Assembly (NCBI RefSeq): GCF_018310695.1
Contig: NZ_JAGXCY010000027.1
Coordinates: forward strand, 1 to 64,000
Origin: Paenibacillus sp. Marseille-Q4541
GTDB taxonomy: Bacteria > Bacillota > Bacilli > Paenibacillales > Paenibacillaceae
Direction of reading: 5' to 3'
DNA length: 64,000 nt
The position numbers and the translations under genes were made by a program. Shown here one piece after another: positions 9,036-17,912 of the stretch. Each line of letters begins with the position of its first letter. Position 1 is the stretch's first letter. The notes beneath the pieces are model-generated. The model did no database searches and was not told the DNA's origin. It was given only the letters and a program-made list of their open reading frames with translations.

Positions 9036-9899
9036 CTATTCCTTTAGCCCTGAGTGGGCCATGGTTTGGAGTACCATTCGCTGTGTAATGATAAAAACGA
9101 GAATGGTCGGAATAATCATAAGCAAGGAGGCGGCTGCGAGCGTCCCTACTCTGGCAACAACGCCAGCTCCCCCGCTGATCGTCTGGATAGCAAGCGGTAA
9201 AGACTTCATGTCTTCTTCTGTTGTATAAACCATAGCCGGATAAGGATCATTCCACGCGGAAATAAAACTGAATAAAGCAAAGGTAGCAATCGCCGGCTTA
9301 AGCATCGGAAGGACAACACTCATAAACACTTTCCATTCCGAAGCCCCATCCATTCGTGCTGCTTCAAGAAGAGCGTCGGGCAGCTGACGTAGGAACTGCG
9401 TCATTAGGAACATCCCCATTGGCGCTGCCAGATAAGGGAGGATGAGTGCCCAGTACGTATTGATTAGTCCCAGCTTGCTCACAAGCAAATATTGAGGTAT
9501 TTGCACGACAAGGGGCGAGAACATAAGAGCAAGCACGACCATGTTAAAAATGGCTCCCCGGAAAGGCATGTTATGTTTTGCAAGGGGATACGCTGCCATA
9601 GCCGATATCATAACGCCGAAAAACACGATACAAATACTGATAAATAGACTGTTAAAAATGTAACGAGAAAAAGGAACCGATGTCGTGCCTGTAACTAATA
9701 GCAAATCCCTGAAATTTAGCAGGGTTGGATTATTTACAAAAAAACGGGGAGGAAACAAGAACAATTCACTGACCGGCTTAAACGCCGAAGAAATCATATA
9801 AACGAGCGGAGCCAGCATAAGCAGTCCGAGTAACGTCAGACATACGTATAACACAATGCCACCAACATCCGTTTTCTTGCCTCGGTATGTGCCAAACAT
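9036..9899 (-). CDS. Carbohydrate ABC transporter permease, MalG type (first pair)
   Basis: A CUT1-type importer subunit of 287 residues with six membrane segments and a well-kept EAA loop (LEAARMDGASEWKVFMSVVLP, about 178-198). AAGGA lies ten bases before the ATG. It follows its MalF-like partner after six bases and precedes the NHL-repeat gene by eleven. With the giant binding protein upstream it likely forms the main channel of the operon; the substrate cannot be told from sequence. Confidence 0.9.
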   Translation of the reverse strand: MFGTYRGKKTDVGGIVLYVCLTLLGLLMLAPLVYMISSAFKPVSELFLFPPRFFVNNPTLLNFRDLLLVTGTTSVPFSRYIFNSLFISICIVFFGVMISAMAAYPLAKHNMPFRGAIFNMVVLALMFSPLVVQIPQYLLVSKLGLINTYWALILPYLAAPMGMFLMTQFLRQLPDALLEAARMDGASEWKVFMSVVLPMLKPAIATFALFSFISAWNDPYPAMVYTTEEDMKSLPLAIQTISGGAGVVARVGTLAAASLLMIIPTILVFIITQRMVLQTMAHSGLKE

Positions 9900-9905
9900 A
9901 ACTAA

Positions 9906-10814
9906 TCAGTCCTTTCCCAGCCAGTTAAAAATCAGTCGGTTCAGACCGATCATCATGAAGAAGAGCACGACGGCAATGGCTGCAGCATATCCCATTTCAA
10001 ACTTGATAAAAGCATAATCAAACAAATGCGCAAGAATGGTATGCCCTGCGTAAAGTGGGCTTGGCAAACCTACCAACTGGACACTCACATCAAATACCGT
10101 CAGGGAACTCACAACCTGAAGTACGGCTCCGAATAAAAGCTGTGGTTTCACAGAAGGAAGCGTAATATACCAAAGTTGCTGCCAGCGGAACCTTATTCCA
10201 TCAATGGAACCTGCTTCGTACAAATCCTTCGGAACATTCTGAAGACCAGCGAGAAACGCTAGAAATCCGACCCCCATAGACATCCACAGGGACACAATAA
10301 TAATGACGGGTACAATCGAATGTACATTTTGTAAAAATAAATACGGTTCATCGATGATCCCAAGTTTGCTAGCATAATAATTGATCAGTCCTCTCCGATC
10401 CCCGGCGAACAGATAGAGCCATACTACCGACATCGCAGTCGCGCTCGTGATGGATGGAGTATAGAAACAAAGAGTGTAGAAAAAACGATATTTCTGCGGA
10501 ATTTGACTGATAAGCCAGGCCAGCAGGAATGCCATGACGTACCCCACGGGTCCGGTTATGAATGCAAATTTCAAAGTGATACCGATCGCCTTGAGGAAAA
10601 TATCATCGTCAACAAACAGCAACCGGTAATTAGATAAACCAATGAACTTCGGCGGTTCCAGAATATTGTAATAAGTGAAGCTAAGACCGATGGAAGTGAC
10701 CACGGGAACGATAGTAAAAAGAGTAAACAGGATCAGAAACGGGGCAAGGAAATAATAGGACACCCGATTCTTTTTTATTTCCCGCCAGAGCGTGGAGCGA
10801 TTATGAGTCATCAT
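9906..10814 (-). CDS. Sugar ABC transporter permease, MalF type (first pair)
   Basis: A 302-residue membrane protein with six segments. Its EAA loop is altered, reading YEAGSIDGIRFRWQQLWYITLP at about 199-220, with Gly in place of the second Ala, a common variant in MalF-type subunits. The start lies 14 bases inside the end of the giant binding-protein gene, with GGAGGAG ten bases before it, so translation is coupled to that gene. This ties the channel directly to the membrane-anchored binding protein. Confidence 0.9.
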   Translation of the reverse strand: MMTHNRSTLWREIKKNRVSYYFLAPFLILFTLFTIVPVVTSIGLSFTYYNILEPPKFIGLSNYRLLFVDDDIFLKAIGITLKFAFITGPVGYVMAFLLAWLISQIPQKYRFFYTLCFYTPSITSATAMSVVWLYLFAGDRRGLINYYASKLGIIDEPYLFLQNVHSIVPVIIIVSLWMSMGVGFLAFLAGLQNVPKDLYEAGSIDGIRFRWQQLWYITLPSVKPQLLFGAVLQVVSSLTVFDVSVQLVGLPSPLYAGHTILAHLFDYAFIKFEMGYAAAIAVVLFFMMIGLNRLIFNWLGKD

Positions 10815-13755
10815 CTAAACCAAACTCCTCCCTTTTCTTCCGCAGTTCCTTATCAATTTCGCGGACTCCCTCTTCCACGGCTTCGCGGGTAATTTTGCCG
10901 TTCAGAACGATTTCGTTCCATATGTTAGCGATATGTCTTGTTGTATAATATCCTCCGATAACAACTTCACGCTCTTTGAACCATTCCCACTGCTCCAAAA
11001 TGGCATGAATGTCGTTCTCTTGCCAAGGAAGTCGCTTAAGCGCTTCCACATTTGCTGTGTTCCATCTGGCTTCTACCCCAAGCAGTGCCTCAAGTTCAGA
11101 TCCAAATCGTTCTTGTGCATCTGCCGAAGTCCACCATTTAAGAAACTCCCAGGATTCCTCTTTCATCTCCGTATCTTTAAAGATCATTCCAGTCTGCGCA
11201 AGTCCGCCCGTAGAACGATTTATTTGACCATCCGCTTCTTTCATTCCTGGCATCGGCTTCATCCCCCACCATCCAGTTAACTCAGGAGCGGCTGTAGACA
11301 ACAGGACATACGTTGAGTAATCGGCAACCCCAATTGGCATTTCACCAGATCGGAACCGGTTATAGAAATCTGCCTGTTTCTGAATTTTGTAGTTTGTAAA
11401 GAGTCCCGTCCACATCTTGAAAGCATCCATCGCTTCCGGCGAATCGAGATTGGATAACTTCCCATCCTCCCGATAGAACTCACCACCATGTTGGAACAAG
11501 AAAGGAGCAAATTCGTTGATGGCCAGCGCAGGATTGTTAGGGGCATGTGGATAAAAGAAGTCCATCCCGTTTTGCTGTAAAATAGGAATGAGATCCATAA
11601 CCTCTTCCCACGTATCTGGCATATCTTCTTCCGAGTAACCAAGTTCTTCCATAATATCCTTGCGGTAAAACAGCATATTAAAGTTTTGATTTTCTGGTAG
11701 CGCGAAGCTTCCTCCATTGTATTCATAAGGAATAAGTGCACCTGGCCTAAACCTGGCCGCAACCTCTTCGTAATCTGGATAATCCTGCAGATTCATAAGA
11801 CCGTTTCTGACTGCATAGTCTATCGGCACTTCACCTTCAACCCCCAGCGCTACGTCCGGAGCAATTCCCGAAGTACTCGCAAGAAGCAGAACCTGCATCT
11901 GCTGAGCAGGTATAACGTTCACATTGACCTTAATCCCGGTCTCTGGGGTGAAATCTTCATCAATCATCTGCTTGATGATGTCTACCCAGTCCCGTCCTCT
12001 AGCCACCCATACTTCAAGAACCTCTTCTCCCTCATAAACATTGCCTATACCGCCGTAGTCTTTCGTAAACGACTGTGCAAAATCATAAAGCATGGTTCCC
12101 GTTCGTTTCACCCAGCCTGCACTTGGCACTGGCCATTCCTGATCGACTGACTTTACGATGAGATAATCCAGCAGAAGGCTCTGCTTACTTAGCGAGTTAA
12201 CCCATGTACCAAGAGAAGCCTGCAAATCATTAAATTGCTGCATTCTTCCTGGTATTGTGCGGGTATCTTCTGCCATGCTGAGCAGTACATCCCTAGCTTC
12301 ATAGAGAGTGCTTACTTCTGAACTGCCTTTCGTAACACCAAGATCATATAGCGCCTTGATCGTATCATCAAAAGTACGAGCCATCAGCTGAAGCCGTGGC
12401 ACGAGATTTTCGATGTTCCGCTCAAGCTCCCAATCCCCGTTCGGGTCAGGGTTTGTGCCCGTTACCTGGATAACCTCACGACCAAATAGGGACATCTTGC
12501 GTGTTGTTCCCGTGACGTCTTCCAGTATTCCTCCGAGCGCACCTACTTGAACCTCCATCCGCAAAGTATGATTGCCTTTCTCCAAATAAAATTGATACGG
12601 TTCCTCCTCCGTACCAAACTTTGCAATCTGAAACTCCTGTTTATAAGGAAAGGAAACGCCGTTCATTTCGCGGAATGGAATTTTTCCATCAATGGTCACT
12701 TTTCTCTCTACCGGGATTCCATTCAGAAACCATTGTCCATAGCGTGCTCCTATTTCATAGAGTCCGCTCTCCGGTACCTCAATCTCCCACTCAGCCCACT
12801 GTCCGCCATTGCGCCAGCTTGCCCCACCGAACACATTTAGTGTGATCGCATTCTTGTTATAGGGTTCTGTTGCCGGCTCTCGGTCCTCAATTCTTTTCAA
12901 AGTCGGATCCGAACGTAAAGAAGATTCTTCAGCCTGTACCTTAATCAAAACTTCTTTAGTCTGGTTGTAGCCTTGTTCTGCATAATTCTTTTGTACTTCC
13001 TCATAAGTAGGAATCGTCTCTGGAGAATGGATGTAAATATTCCCCATTGCAGCCGGTTCTCTTACGTTCGTAATTCGTAATGTGTGTTCCCCTTTAGTCA
13101 GATAAAACCGCAGCGGTTCGTATGTTTTCGCTTCCGGATCCTGAAAGTCTCGATATTGCCATCCGCTCACTTCTTTACGCGCAGGATTAAATTCATTGCC
13201 TTGATTATCAAGCCACGGTTCACCCGATTCAGACCACATTCGCTGAAATTCAAGTTTGCGAGCCTGATAAAAAGGGTACTTTCCATCAACCTGAATACTT
13301 CTCACTATCGAAGAACGTTTTCCTGGTAGCGCATAATAGTCCATTCCCATCTGGTAGAAACCATCTTCAGGAACTTCAAATCTATATTCACTCCAGCTAT
13401 TCTCTGTTGTCAGTGCAAGTACAGATCCTGACTGATCTCCAAGTCCGTCCGTCAATTCCGTACCCTTATTACTCGTCTTAACTGCTTCGGTAGAGTGTAG
13501 CTTAATCTCAAAGCTACCCGTATCTTCGGCTCCATCGTCACTGAACTCTTGTATGTAATCCAAATACGAGGATTCAAGTTTGCTTCCCGCATCTTCCTGC
13601 TCCAGAATGGAAGTTTGCTGAACCCCTGTCAAAACAGGGATATGGGCCATTGCATCATCGTCATACCCTCTCGAGTCATTCCACCAAATAAAGAAAAGAG
13701 CTGCAGCCACAATGACTAAGAGCGTTATTTTATATCGAAGCAGCCAGCGAACCAC
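10801..13755 (-). CDS. Giant membrane-anchored solute-binding protein with two CBM-like domains
   Basis: About 984 residues, more than twice the usual size of a sugar-binding protein. A single hydrophobic segment (about 6-25) is followed by a charged stretch, with no lipobox cysteine, so it looks like an uncleaved anchor. Two similar beta-sandwich regions follow (about 80-245 and 270-415), sharing the pattern EVPE-GFY/LYEIG..., IDGK-PF, FYLxKGxHTLR, which resembles CBM6/35-like modules. Next comes a helical region (about 440-570), and then an extracellular solute-binding domain (about 578-970; EVWVARGRDW, PDVALGVEGEVP, ALPENQNFNMLFYRKDIMEELG). GTG 13755 was chosen because AAAGGAGG lies ten bases before it; the longer TTG frame at 13800 runs through this ribosome site. 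Confidence 0.85.
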   Translation of the reverse strand: MVRWLLRYKITLLVIVAAALFFIWWNDSRGYDDDAMAHIPVLTGVQQTSILEQEDAGSKLESSYLDYIQEFSDDGAEDTGSFEIKLHSTEAVKTSNKGTELTDGLGDQSGSVLALTTENSWSEYRFEVPEDGFYQMGMDYYALPGKRSSIVRSIQVDGKYPFYQARKLEFQRMWSESGEPWLDNQGNEFNPARKEVSGWQYRDFQDPEAKTYEPLRFYLTKGEHTLRITNVREPAAMGNIYIHSPETIPTYEEVQKNYAEQGYNQTKEVLIKVQAEESSLRSDPTLKRIEDREPATEPYNKNAITLNVFGGASWRNGGQWAEWEIEVPESGLYEIGARYGQWFLNGIPVERKVTIDGKIPFREMNGVSFPYKQEFQIAKFGTEEEPYQFYLEKGNHTLRMEVQVGALGGILEDVTGTTRKMSLFGREVIQVTGTNPDPNGDWELERNIENLVPRLQLMARTFDDTIKALYDLGVTKGSSEVSTLYEARDVLLSMAEDTRTIPGRMQQFNDLQASLGTWVNSLSKQSLLLDYLIVKSVDQEWPVPSAGWVKRTGTMLYDFAQSFTKDYGGIGNVYEGEEVLEVWVARGRDWVDIIKQMIDEDFTPETGIKVNVNVIPAQQMQVLLLASTSGIAPDVALGVEGEVPIDYAVRNGLMNLQDYPDYEEVAARFRPGALIPYEYNGGSFALPENQNFNMLFYRKDIMEELGYSEEDMPDTWEEVMDLIPILQQNGMDFFYPHAPNNPALAINEFAPFLFQHGGEFYREDGKLSNLDSPEAMDAFKMWTGLFTNYKIQKQADFYNRFRSGEMPIGVADYSTYVLLSTAAPELTGWWGMKPMPGMKEADGQINRSTGGLAQTGMIFKDTEMKEESWEFLKWWTSADAQERFGSELEALLGVEARWNTANVEALKRLPWQENDIHAILEQWEWFKEREVVIGGYYTTRHIANIWNEIVLNGKITREAVEEGVREIDKELRKKREEFGLDDDS

Positions 13756-13793
13756 GTATGAAATACCTCCTTTTGCAAGTTCGTTATCCGTTA

Positions 13794-13821
13794 CAGGCAA
13801 GGAGGAATCCCCCCTCGCCTG
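13794..13821 (-). other. Intercistronic hairpin between the two binding-protein genes
   Basis: CAGGC and GCCTG arms extend through AGG/CCT and GG/CC pairs with two mismatches around a four-base loop. No T-run follows on the minus strand, so it is not a standard terminator. It lies in the 77-base gap after the lipoprotein gene, where such hairpins often protect the upstream message. Confidence 0.5.
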
Positions 13822-13832
13822 CTACCTACCTC

Positions 13833-15245
13833 TTACGGATTCATCTGCTTGAGCAATTTCTCCTTATCGGCTTTCAGCTTCTTCTCTACGTTCTCGGCCG
13901 TCTGCTGAATGGCAGTCTTGGAGTCAATATTTTTGTCGATCGCCTTCAGCACTCCGTCGAGCCAGATCGGCCACGCCAAACCATCAAGCGGCGTATATCT
14001 ACGAACCGGAATTTTCTCACTTAGTGATGTATAGAATTTCTGGTCTTCCTGCCCTCCGAGATATTCATTCGTGTGTGACACATACCAGTCTTTACCCGTG
14101 ATATTTTTCCAGTCAGGCTGAATGGATTGGTTCACCCAAACCTTCCATGCTTCTTCGGTCGTCGTGGCCCATTCAATAAAAGCCCAGGCTGCGTCCTTAT
14201 TTTGACTCTGAGCAGGAAGTACAAAGGTGGACCCTCCTTGACCCAAGTTGAGGCCAAATGGCATATTCGTCGTTCTCCACTTCCCTTTTTGTTCTGGGAA
14301 ATTCAGCTTGAGATCTCTTGCACCGTAAGTACCCGTAACATACATTGGAGATTCGCCTTTTTTAACACGTTGCTTTCCTTTGTCACTGAGGATGCCGTCA
14401 TGCGGAGCAATCTTCAGCTGATTTACACGTTTGCTGATGTCTAAGTACTGAATAAAATCATCCGTGTTCCGGACATAGTTCAAATCCTTATCAAAATATC
14501 CAAGAGAATCACCGTACCAGTGAACCGGAGAATCTCTCCACTCCATTGCATACTTACCGTTTGCTTTCAATATTTGGGCAAGGGTGAAAAAATTCTCAGG
14601 ATCCTGGATGTATTCACCGAGCTCTTCCGGGTCAGATGGAAGACCCAACTCTTCAAAAATATCGGCTCGATAATAAGTCACTGCCGGAGTAACATCCCAT
14701 GGCATACCAAGTAGTTTCGTACCATCAATGGAAGACCAGCGGTTCCAGTTATATTCAGATACAAGGTCTTTGTATTTCCCTGCGTCATAAGGCTGTTCGA
14801 GCAAGTCCACAAGCACGTTCGTTGTACTGTATCTCGGGAATTGGCCCTGCTCTACAAGTGCTACGTCAGGAGCACCTTTCCCAGCGGCAAGTGTTGTCTG
14901 AAGTTTGTCGTGCAGATCACCAAAAGGAACGTAAACCGTCTTCATTTTGATATTGGGATAGACTTTGTTAAAAGCCTCCTGCAGATTTTTGGACTCTACT
15001 TTGTCATCAATAAATGTCCAATATGTAAATTCCCCTGACATATTGGGATCAAGAGTAGAAGCTGGAAGCAAATCCTCCTCTGTTTCAGGCTCTTTTTCAG
15101 TGCCTGACCCTTCTCCAACTTGATCATTTGGAGTAACGGTTTCTGTGTCTCCAGTGCCTGCTTCTGGCGTAGCACCGCCGGAACATGCCGTAATCATGGC
15201 AAATACCATTACAAGCAAAAGCAATACCATAAATCTTTTTCTCAT
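13833..15245 (-). CDS. Extracellular sugar-binding lipoprotein of ABC importer
   Basis: A 470-residue family 1 solute-binding protein. It starts with a lipoprotein signal (MRKRFMVLL...MITAC, lipid-bearing Cys21), then a Thr/Glu-rich linker, then the binding domain (FTYWTFIDDKVESKNLQEAF, GKGAPDVALVEQGQFPRYS, WDVTPAVTYYRADIFEELGLP, AAWAFIEWATT). It would sit on the outer face of the membrane and hand sugar to a permease pair. The start has GGAGGGG at ideal spacing. It is the first gene of the operon, and downstream there is a second, much larger binding protein, so the operon has two receptors and two channels. Confidence 0.92.
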   Translation of the reverse strand: MRKRFMVLLLLVMVFAMITACSGGATPEAGTGDTETVTPNDQVGEGSGTEKEPETEEDLLPASTLDPNMSGEFTYWTFIDDKVESKNLQEAFNKVYPNIKMKTVYVPFGDLHDKLQTTLAAGKGAPDVALVEQGQFPRYSTTNVLVDLLEQPYDAGKYKDLVSEYNWNRWSSIDGTKLLGMPWDVTPAVTYYRADIFEELGLPSDPEELGEYIQDPENFFTLAQILKANGKYAMEWRDSPVHWYGDSLGYFDKDLNYVRNTDDFIQYLDISKRVNQLKIAPHDGILSDKGKQRVKKGESPMYVTGTYGARDLKLNFPEQKGKWRTTNMPFGLNLGQGGSTFVLPAQSQNKDAAWAFIEWATTTEEAWKVWVNQSIQPDWKNITGKDWYVSHTNEYLGGQEDQKFYTSLSEKIPVRRYTPLDGLAWPIWLDGVLKAIDKNIDSKTAIQQTAENVEKKLKADKEKLLKQMNP

Positions 15246-15625
15246 GACAACCCCTCCTTAAAAAATTGGATAATTATATAAGACGGAATGGAAGTCAGCC
15301 TGCTGAAAAACGCATGAGACTAAATCCCCCGTTCGATCTTCAAAAAGGAAAATAAATGAAAACAGTAAATATAAGCGCTTACATAAACATATGGATATAG
15401 CATTCAGGAAGTAATCTATCATGTAGGAAGGTTTAATTTATGTTTTGGAGAATTAGTTAATACATATGTGAATCTGTAATGAAACAGACGAAATATAGAG
15501 GTATATTATCAGCCTAGAGGATTAATTTCACAATTTTGTTTATCAGTTAATAGAAATGCGAATTGAATAATCAAATTATTACGGATAAATATCTTATTTG
15601 TCAAGAGTAGAAAATGTAGAATCAC
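15246..15625. other. Operon leader and intergenic region
   Basis: This AT-rich stretch separates the sugar operon from the O-methyltransferase gene, both on the minus strand. It holds the cre-like site at 15370-15384 and a possible minus-strand -10 (TATAAT, 15273-15278) without a clear -35. I see no coding potential beyond short random frames in the rest. Confidence 0.5.
15370..15384 (-). promoter_or_regulatory. CcpA cre-like site upstream of the sugar operon
   Basis: Read on the minus strand, TGTAAGCGCTTATA agrees with the cre consensus TGWAARCGYTWNCW at 13 of 14 positions and is almost symmetrical (TAAGCGCTTA core). It lies about 125 bases upstream of the first gene of the operon. Catabolite control by CcpA is the natural reading, but the distance from the possible -10 is unusually long. 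Confidence 0.65.
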
Positions 15626-15661
15626 AAAAAAACATGCCCTGAATTATATCTCAGAGCATGT
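15626..15661 (-). terminator. Terminator after O-methyltransferase gene
   Basis: On the minus strand ACATGCTCTGA pairs with TCAGGGCATGT, with one mismatch, around a short AT loop, followed directly by a run of seven T. Confidence 0.85.
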
Positions 15662-15707
15662 CAAGAAAATTACCATATATAGTATCTTCGTTTCATATAC
15701 TTCCCTC

Positions 15708-16361
15708 TTATTTCACATAAGCGAGTGCGAGTCCATCATAAGCCGGCAGCATCGTGCTAACGAGTCGATCATCTGTAGCGATGAGCTCATTGAATTTACG
15801 AACAGCTTGAACGGAAGGCCCGTTCTTCTCTGTATTGAGTGTTCTGCCACGTAGAAAACAGTTGTCACCTACAATAACAGCTCCCGGATTAGCAAGCTCT
15901 ATTGCATATTCAAGATACACCGGATAATTCTCTTTATCCGCATCAATAAAGAAGAAATCAAATTTCTTACCTTCTATTTTCAGTTGTTCCAGACTGTCTG
16001 CCGCAGGGCCAATTTTGTACTCTACCTTATCTCCATACCCAGCTTTCGTCAATTGCGAGTGAGCAAGAGCTGCATATTCTTCCTTAAGTTCAAGAGAAGT
16101 GAGTCGCCCTTCTTCAGACATTCCTCTCGACAAACAAATTCCGCTATAACCGCCAAGAGCCCCTATTTCAACAATTTGTTTTGCTCCAGATGTTTGTACA
16201 AGAAACGTTAACAGACGACCATAGGCAGGGGCAACCGATACTTCCGGCATTCCTCTTTCCTGAATTGTACGAATAACTTCTGTTAAAAGCAGATCCTCAT
16301 CATATAAATCATTTACATATTCGTCAGGATGTATATTCAATTCCTCATGTTCCTCCTTCAA
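15708..16361 (-). CDS. O-methyltransferase, class I SAM-dependent
   Basis: A 217-residue methyltransferase of the family that includes caffeoyl-CoA O-methyltransferases and B. subtilis YrrM. Motif I reads VEIGALGGYSGICL, followed by LTSLELKEEY (acidic SAM-ribose ligand), the metal-binding FFFIDADKENYPVYLEY, and VIVGDNCFLRGR. The substrate is unknown. The start is uncertain. TTG 16361 has AAGGAAAG close upstream. TTG 16340 has a better AAGGAGG eleven bases before it and gives the more typical opening MNIHPDEYVNDLY. A paralogue of the same family lies at 20064-20735. Confidence 0.85.
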   Translation of the reverse strand: MKEEHEELNIHPDEYVNDLYDEDLLLTEVIRTIQERGMPEVSVAPAYGRLLTFLVQTSGAKQIVEIGALGGYSGICLSRGMSEEGRLTSLELKEEYAALAHSQLTKAGYGDKVEYKIGPAADSLEQLKIEGKKFDFFFIDADKENYPVYLEYAIELANPGAVIVGDNCFLRGRTLNTEKNGPSVQAVRKFNELIATDDRLVSTMLPAYDGLALAYVK

Positions 16362-16571
16362 TCTACTTTCCTTATGGACACAATTGCTCTATAATAAGTG
16401 TTTGTTTTATATACCCTTGTTTTTGTCCACGCTAGACGAAAGACGCAGGTGCGTATATCATTGTACTGGTCCTAGTTCAAACAGGCAAGGACACGATCAA
16501 ATATAAGAAAGATTATCCTGCAGGGCCTTTATGAAACAGCAGTGATAATCAGATGGAGTTGACATTTCTTT

Positions 16572-17717
16572 ATGCAACCTTTGCAATTAATTGCAACGAC
16601 CCCAATGGGGCTAGAAGCTGTCGTTTCAAGAGAATTGAAACTGCTCGGCTATAACGATGTAACGACCCAAAATGGGCGCGTTACATTCTCCGGTGATTTT
16701 ATTGATATCGCAAGATGTAATCTATGGTTGCGCAGTGCTGACCGGATTCTAATCAAGATGGGCGAATTCAAAGCAACTACGTTCGACGAGTTGTTTGAAG
16801 GAACCAAAGCTCTGCCTTGGCAAGAATGGATCCCTCAAGATGGTGAATTTCCCGTACAAGGACGTTCCCATAAGTCACAATTGTCCAGTGTCCCTGCCTC
16901 ACAAGGGATTGTCAAAAAGGCGATTGTTGAAAAATTAAAACAGACTTACCATACCGAATGGTTCCCTGAGGACGGGGCCCGCTTCGTGATTGAAGTCCAC
17001 TTGCTGAACGATATCGCCATGTTAACCCTCGATACAAGCGGTGCCGGTCTTCATAAGCGCGGTTACCGTAAGCTTGTAACAGAAGCTCCTTTGAAAGAAA
17101 CGCTGGCAGCAGCACTTGTTCAGCTAAGCAGATGGGGGCCGCATCGCCCATTCTATGATCCATTCTGCGGATCAGGAACATTGCTCGTTGAAGCTGCCAT
17201 GATTGGTTGGAACATTGCACCTGGACTTCGCCGCTCTTTCAGTTCGGAACACTGGCCTATTATTCCAACCGAAGTATGGGACCAGGCTCGGGAAGAAGCA
17301 TTCGATGAAGTGAAAGATGATATTCCACTGCAAATCGCGGGAAGTGATATCGATCCGCAAGCGATTGAGGTTGCACAAGCAGCGGTCAAAAGCGCAGGTT
17401 TTGCGAAGGAAATCAAACTCGACGTACTTCCTGTTTCCCGAGTACGCCTAAGAGGAGATTATGGATGCCTGATTACTAACCCTCCTTATGGAGAACGGAT
17501 TGGTGAACAAGCTGAAATAGAGAAGCTTATCTTCTCACTGGGCAGAGTAGCTGCAGAAGTACCTAGTTGGTCCTTTTTTGCCATTACTTCCACTTCGTCG
17601 TTTGAAAAACATTTCAACCAAAAAGCGGACAAACGCAGAAAATTGTATAACGGCCGGATTGAAACTCAGTTCTATCAATTCCTTGGGCCCCTGCCGCCAA
17701 GACCAGGCAGATCTTAG
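16572..17717 (+). CDS. ypsC: THUMP-domain 23S rRNA guanine-N2 methyltransferase (RlmL/YpsC-like)
   Basis: Modifies a guanine in 23S rRNA using SAM. The N-terminal half (about 1-160) has the ferredoxin-like and THUMP RNA-binding part (LQLIATTPMGLEAVVSRELK at the start). The C-terminal half carries the methyltransferase: FYDPFCGSGTLLVEAAMIG for SAM binding, then IAGSDIDPQAIEVAQ, then the N6/N2 methylase signature LITNPPYGERI. Its 381 residues match B. subtilis YpsC. Only a weak GGAG is seen before the ATG. The gene is single and has its own terminator. Confidence 0.9.
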   Translation: MQPLQLIATTPMGLEAVVSRELKLLGYNDVTTQNGRVTFSGDFIDIARCNLWLRSADRILIKMGEFKATTFDELFEGTKALPWQEWIPQDGEFPVQGRSHKSQLSSVPASQGIVKKAIVEKLKQTYHTEWFPEDGARFVIEVHLLNDIAMLTLDTSGAGLHKRGYRKLVTEAPLKETLAAALVQLSRWGPHRPFYDPFCGSGTLLVEAAMIGWNIAPGLRRSFSSEHWPIIPTEVWDQAREEAFDEVKDDIPLQIAGSDIDPQAIEVAQAAVKSAGFAKEIKLDVLPVSRVRLRGDYGCLITNPPYGERIGEQAEIEKLIFSLGRVAAEVPSWSFFAITSTSSFEKHFNQKADKRRKLYNGRIETQFYQFLGPLPPRPGRS

Positions 17718-17733
17718 TACGCTTAATACGCAC

Positions 17734-17768
17734 AAAAGGAGTAAACGATTTGTTTACTCCTTTTTTTA
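17734..17768 (+). terminator. Terminator after ypsC
   Basis: AAAGGAGTAAAC pairs perfectly with GTTTACTCCTTT across a five-base loop, and seven or more T follow. Confidence 0.95.
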
Positions 17769-17912
17769 TTTTTCAAATAAGAAAAGTATTCTTAAAAGTC
17801 CGCTGAACCTTTCTTAGTACACCTGACGTTTATATTTGATACCTGAGGCGATATAATGAGACAGAACATTTATTATCCAATGGAATACTAAGGCACAATG
17901 GAGGAGTGTTAC

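Noticed and set aside
11277..11762. 161-codon minus-strand frame inside the giant binding-protein gene
   Set aside because: It is a +1 shadow of the real frame, which is uninterrupted.
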